From: an uncultured Oscillospiraceae bacterium
GTDB lineage: Bacteria > Bacillota > Clostridia > Oscillospirales > Ruminococcaceae
NCBI GenBank assembly: GCA_900547015.1
Contig: URFD01000025.1
Location: 1 to 15,845 of the forward strand
DNA: 15,845 bases
Direction: 5' to 3'
Below, one piece after another: positions 14,886 to 15,845 of this stretch (its first letter is position 1; each line of letters begins with the position of its first letter). The notes under the pieces were generated by a model that saw nothing but the letters and a program-made list of their open reading frames with translations, ran no database searches and had not been told where the DNA came from. Both the position numbers and the translations under genes were made by a program.

Positions 14886-15845
14886 ATGAATCAACAGAGA
14901 TTAAAGCTGGTTGTGGAAAACATGAAAAAAGCCGGTTTGCATCAGATGATCGTCACCGAAACCGAGCCGGTTTATTACCTGACCGGCATTTGGGTTGCAC
15001 CGATGGAGCGCATGATGGCGGTTTATCTGGATGACACCGGAAGGGTGATCTTCTTTGGAAACAAGCTGTTCGGCGTTCTGCCACAGGACGGGATGGCGCT
15101 GGAGGAGCACACCGATACCGATGACCCGGTTGAGCAGTTGGCAAAAGCCGTTCTGCCGGGTGAACTGGGGATCGACGAAACTTGGCCGAGCCGCTTCCTG
15201 ATTGGGCTGATGCAGCACCGTCCGGATGTGAAGCCTGTGATGGGCTCTCTGCCGGTCGAGCAGGCCACCATGTACAAGGACGAGGAGGAGCGCGAGCTGA
15301 TGCGCAAAGCCTCGGCAATCAACGACAGCTGCATGGAGATGGTGGTTCACGCCATTCACGAGGGTGCAACCGAGAAGGAGCTGTCCACCAAGGTGGAGCA
15401 TTTCTTTCAGGAGAACGGCTGCAACAGTCTGGGATTTGCCATTGTCGGCATGAGCGCAAACGGAGCAGACCCGCACCATGATGCAGACAAGACCGTCCTG
15501 AAGGAAGGCGACAGCATCGTTTTGGATATCGGCGCACCGTTCAACCACTACTGGTGCGACATGACTCGAACCGTTTTCTACAAATCGGTCAGCGAGGAGC
15601 AGCGCGAAGTATATGAAACAGTACGCAAAGCAAACGAAGCAGCGATTGCCCTCATCAAGCCGGGAGTTGCCTTCAAGGAATTTGACCTTGCCGCACGCAA
15701 GGTGATTGAGGATGCGGGCTACGGAGAGTATTTCACCCACCGTACCGGCCACAGCATCGGCATGAAGGTTCGAAGATGCAGGCTACGGCGAAGAGGGGTG
15801 CATCGTGTTTGTACGACTTATTCCCCGTTTTCCGGTAAGACTCGG
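14886..15845 (+). CDS. M24 family aminopeptidase/Xaa-Pro dipeptidase, incomplete at the right edge
   Basis: This dimetal 'pita-bread' peptidase probably cleaves Xaa-Pro bonds in the cytoplasm. 320 codons are present with no stop, out of about 360 expected. Residues 1-130 form the creatinase-like N-terminal domain (VYYLTGIWVAPMERM is typical). The catalytic domain shows metal ligands D214 (in VLDIGA) and D225 (in CDMTRT), 11 residues apart as usual, and H289 in HRTGHSIGM. GGAGG (14872-14876) lies 9 bases before the ATG. After codon 295 the reading frame stops looking like M24: the expected His-Glu after GHSIGMxV is replaced by an Arg-rich stretch. An alternative frame (15769-15810) reads FEDAGYGEEGCIVF. 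This suggests a frameshift, an internal deletion or a chimeric contig end, so residues after about 295 should not be trusted. Confidence 0.85.
   Translation, partial: MNQQRLKLVVENMKKAGLHQMIVTETEPVYYLTGIWVAPMERMMAVYLDDTGRVIFFGNKLFGVLPQDGMALEEHTDTDDPVEQLAKAVLPGELGIDETWPSRFLIGLMQHRPDVKPVMGSLPVEQATMYKDEEERELMRKASAINDSCMEMVVHAIHEGATEKELSTKVEHFFQENGCNSLGFAIVGMSANGADPHHDADKTVLKEGDSIVLDIGAPFNHYWCDMTRTVFYKSVSEEQREVYETVRKANEAAIALIKPGVAFKEFDLAARKVIEDAGYGEYFTHRTGHSIGMKVRRCRLRRRGVHRVCTTYSPFSGKTR

Overview
This window (15,845 bases) looks like chromosomal DNA of a low-GC-Gram-positive-type bacterium with a middling GC content. I infer class Clostridia, plausibly Oscillospirales, but computed no composition statistic and ran no search. 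Supporting signs are strong AGGAGG-type ribosome binding sites, a T-box leader in front of valS, an ECF-type biotin transporter gene (bioY), and a gltX-glnS pair. The two ends look like contig edges: the first 190 bases carry no gene, and the last gene is open at the right edge with a suspicious final ~75 bases.

Layout. (1) 197-4282, plus strand: a three-gene operon made of an MBOAT O-acyltransferase, a membrane-anchored DHHW/SGNH-like protein, and a lipoprotein that reads like a TRAP-transporter (DctP) solute-binding protein with no TRAP permease beside it. The first two genes are the usual core of an extracytoplasmic O-acylation machine for a surface or secreted polysaccharide. The third is unusual and is the best candidate here for something undescribed. 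(2) 4412-7507, plus: promoter, tRNA-Val-responsive T-box with specifier GTA, valS and a terminator. (3) 7508-9636, plus: a roughly 400-base intergenic stretch with several possible RNA folds, then pepT (peptidase T) and a YbaK-type deacylase, ending in a terminator shared with the convergent block. (4) 13096-9717, minus: a gltX-glnS operon encoding glutamyl- and glutaminyl-tRNA synthetases. (5) 13964-13320, minus: a 214-residue pentapeptide-repeat protein with its own promoter and probable terminator. (6) 14676-14113, minus: bioY behind a consensus promoter that overlaps a repeat-rich, operator-like element. (7) 14886-15845, plus: an M24 (Xaa-Pro type) peptidase, incomplete.

Themes. Four of ten genes are involved in charging tRNA or in its quality control (valS, ybaK, gltX, glnS), and two handle small peptides (pepT, M24 peptidase). 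No rRNA or tRNA gene, insertion sequence, CRISPR array, phage gene or integrase was recognised. Most of the window is ordinary housekeeping sequence. The points of interest are the first operon, the bioY control region, the pentapeptide-repeat gene and a few leader structures.
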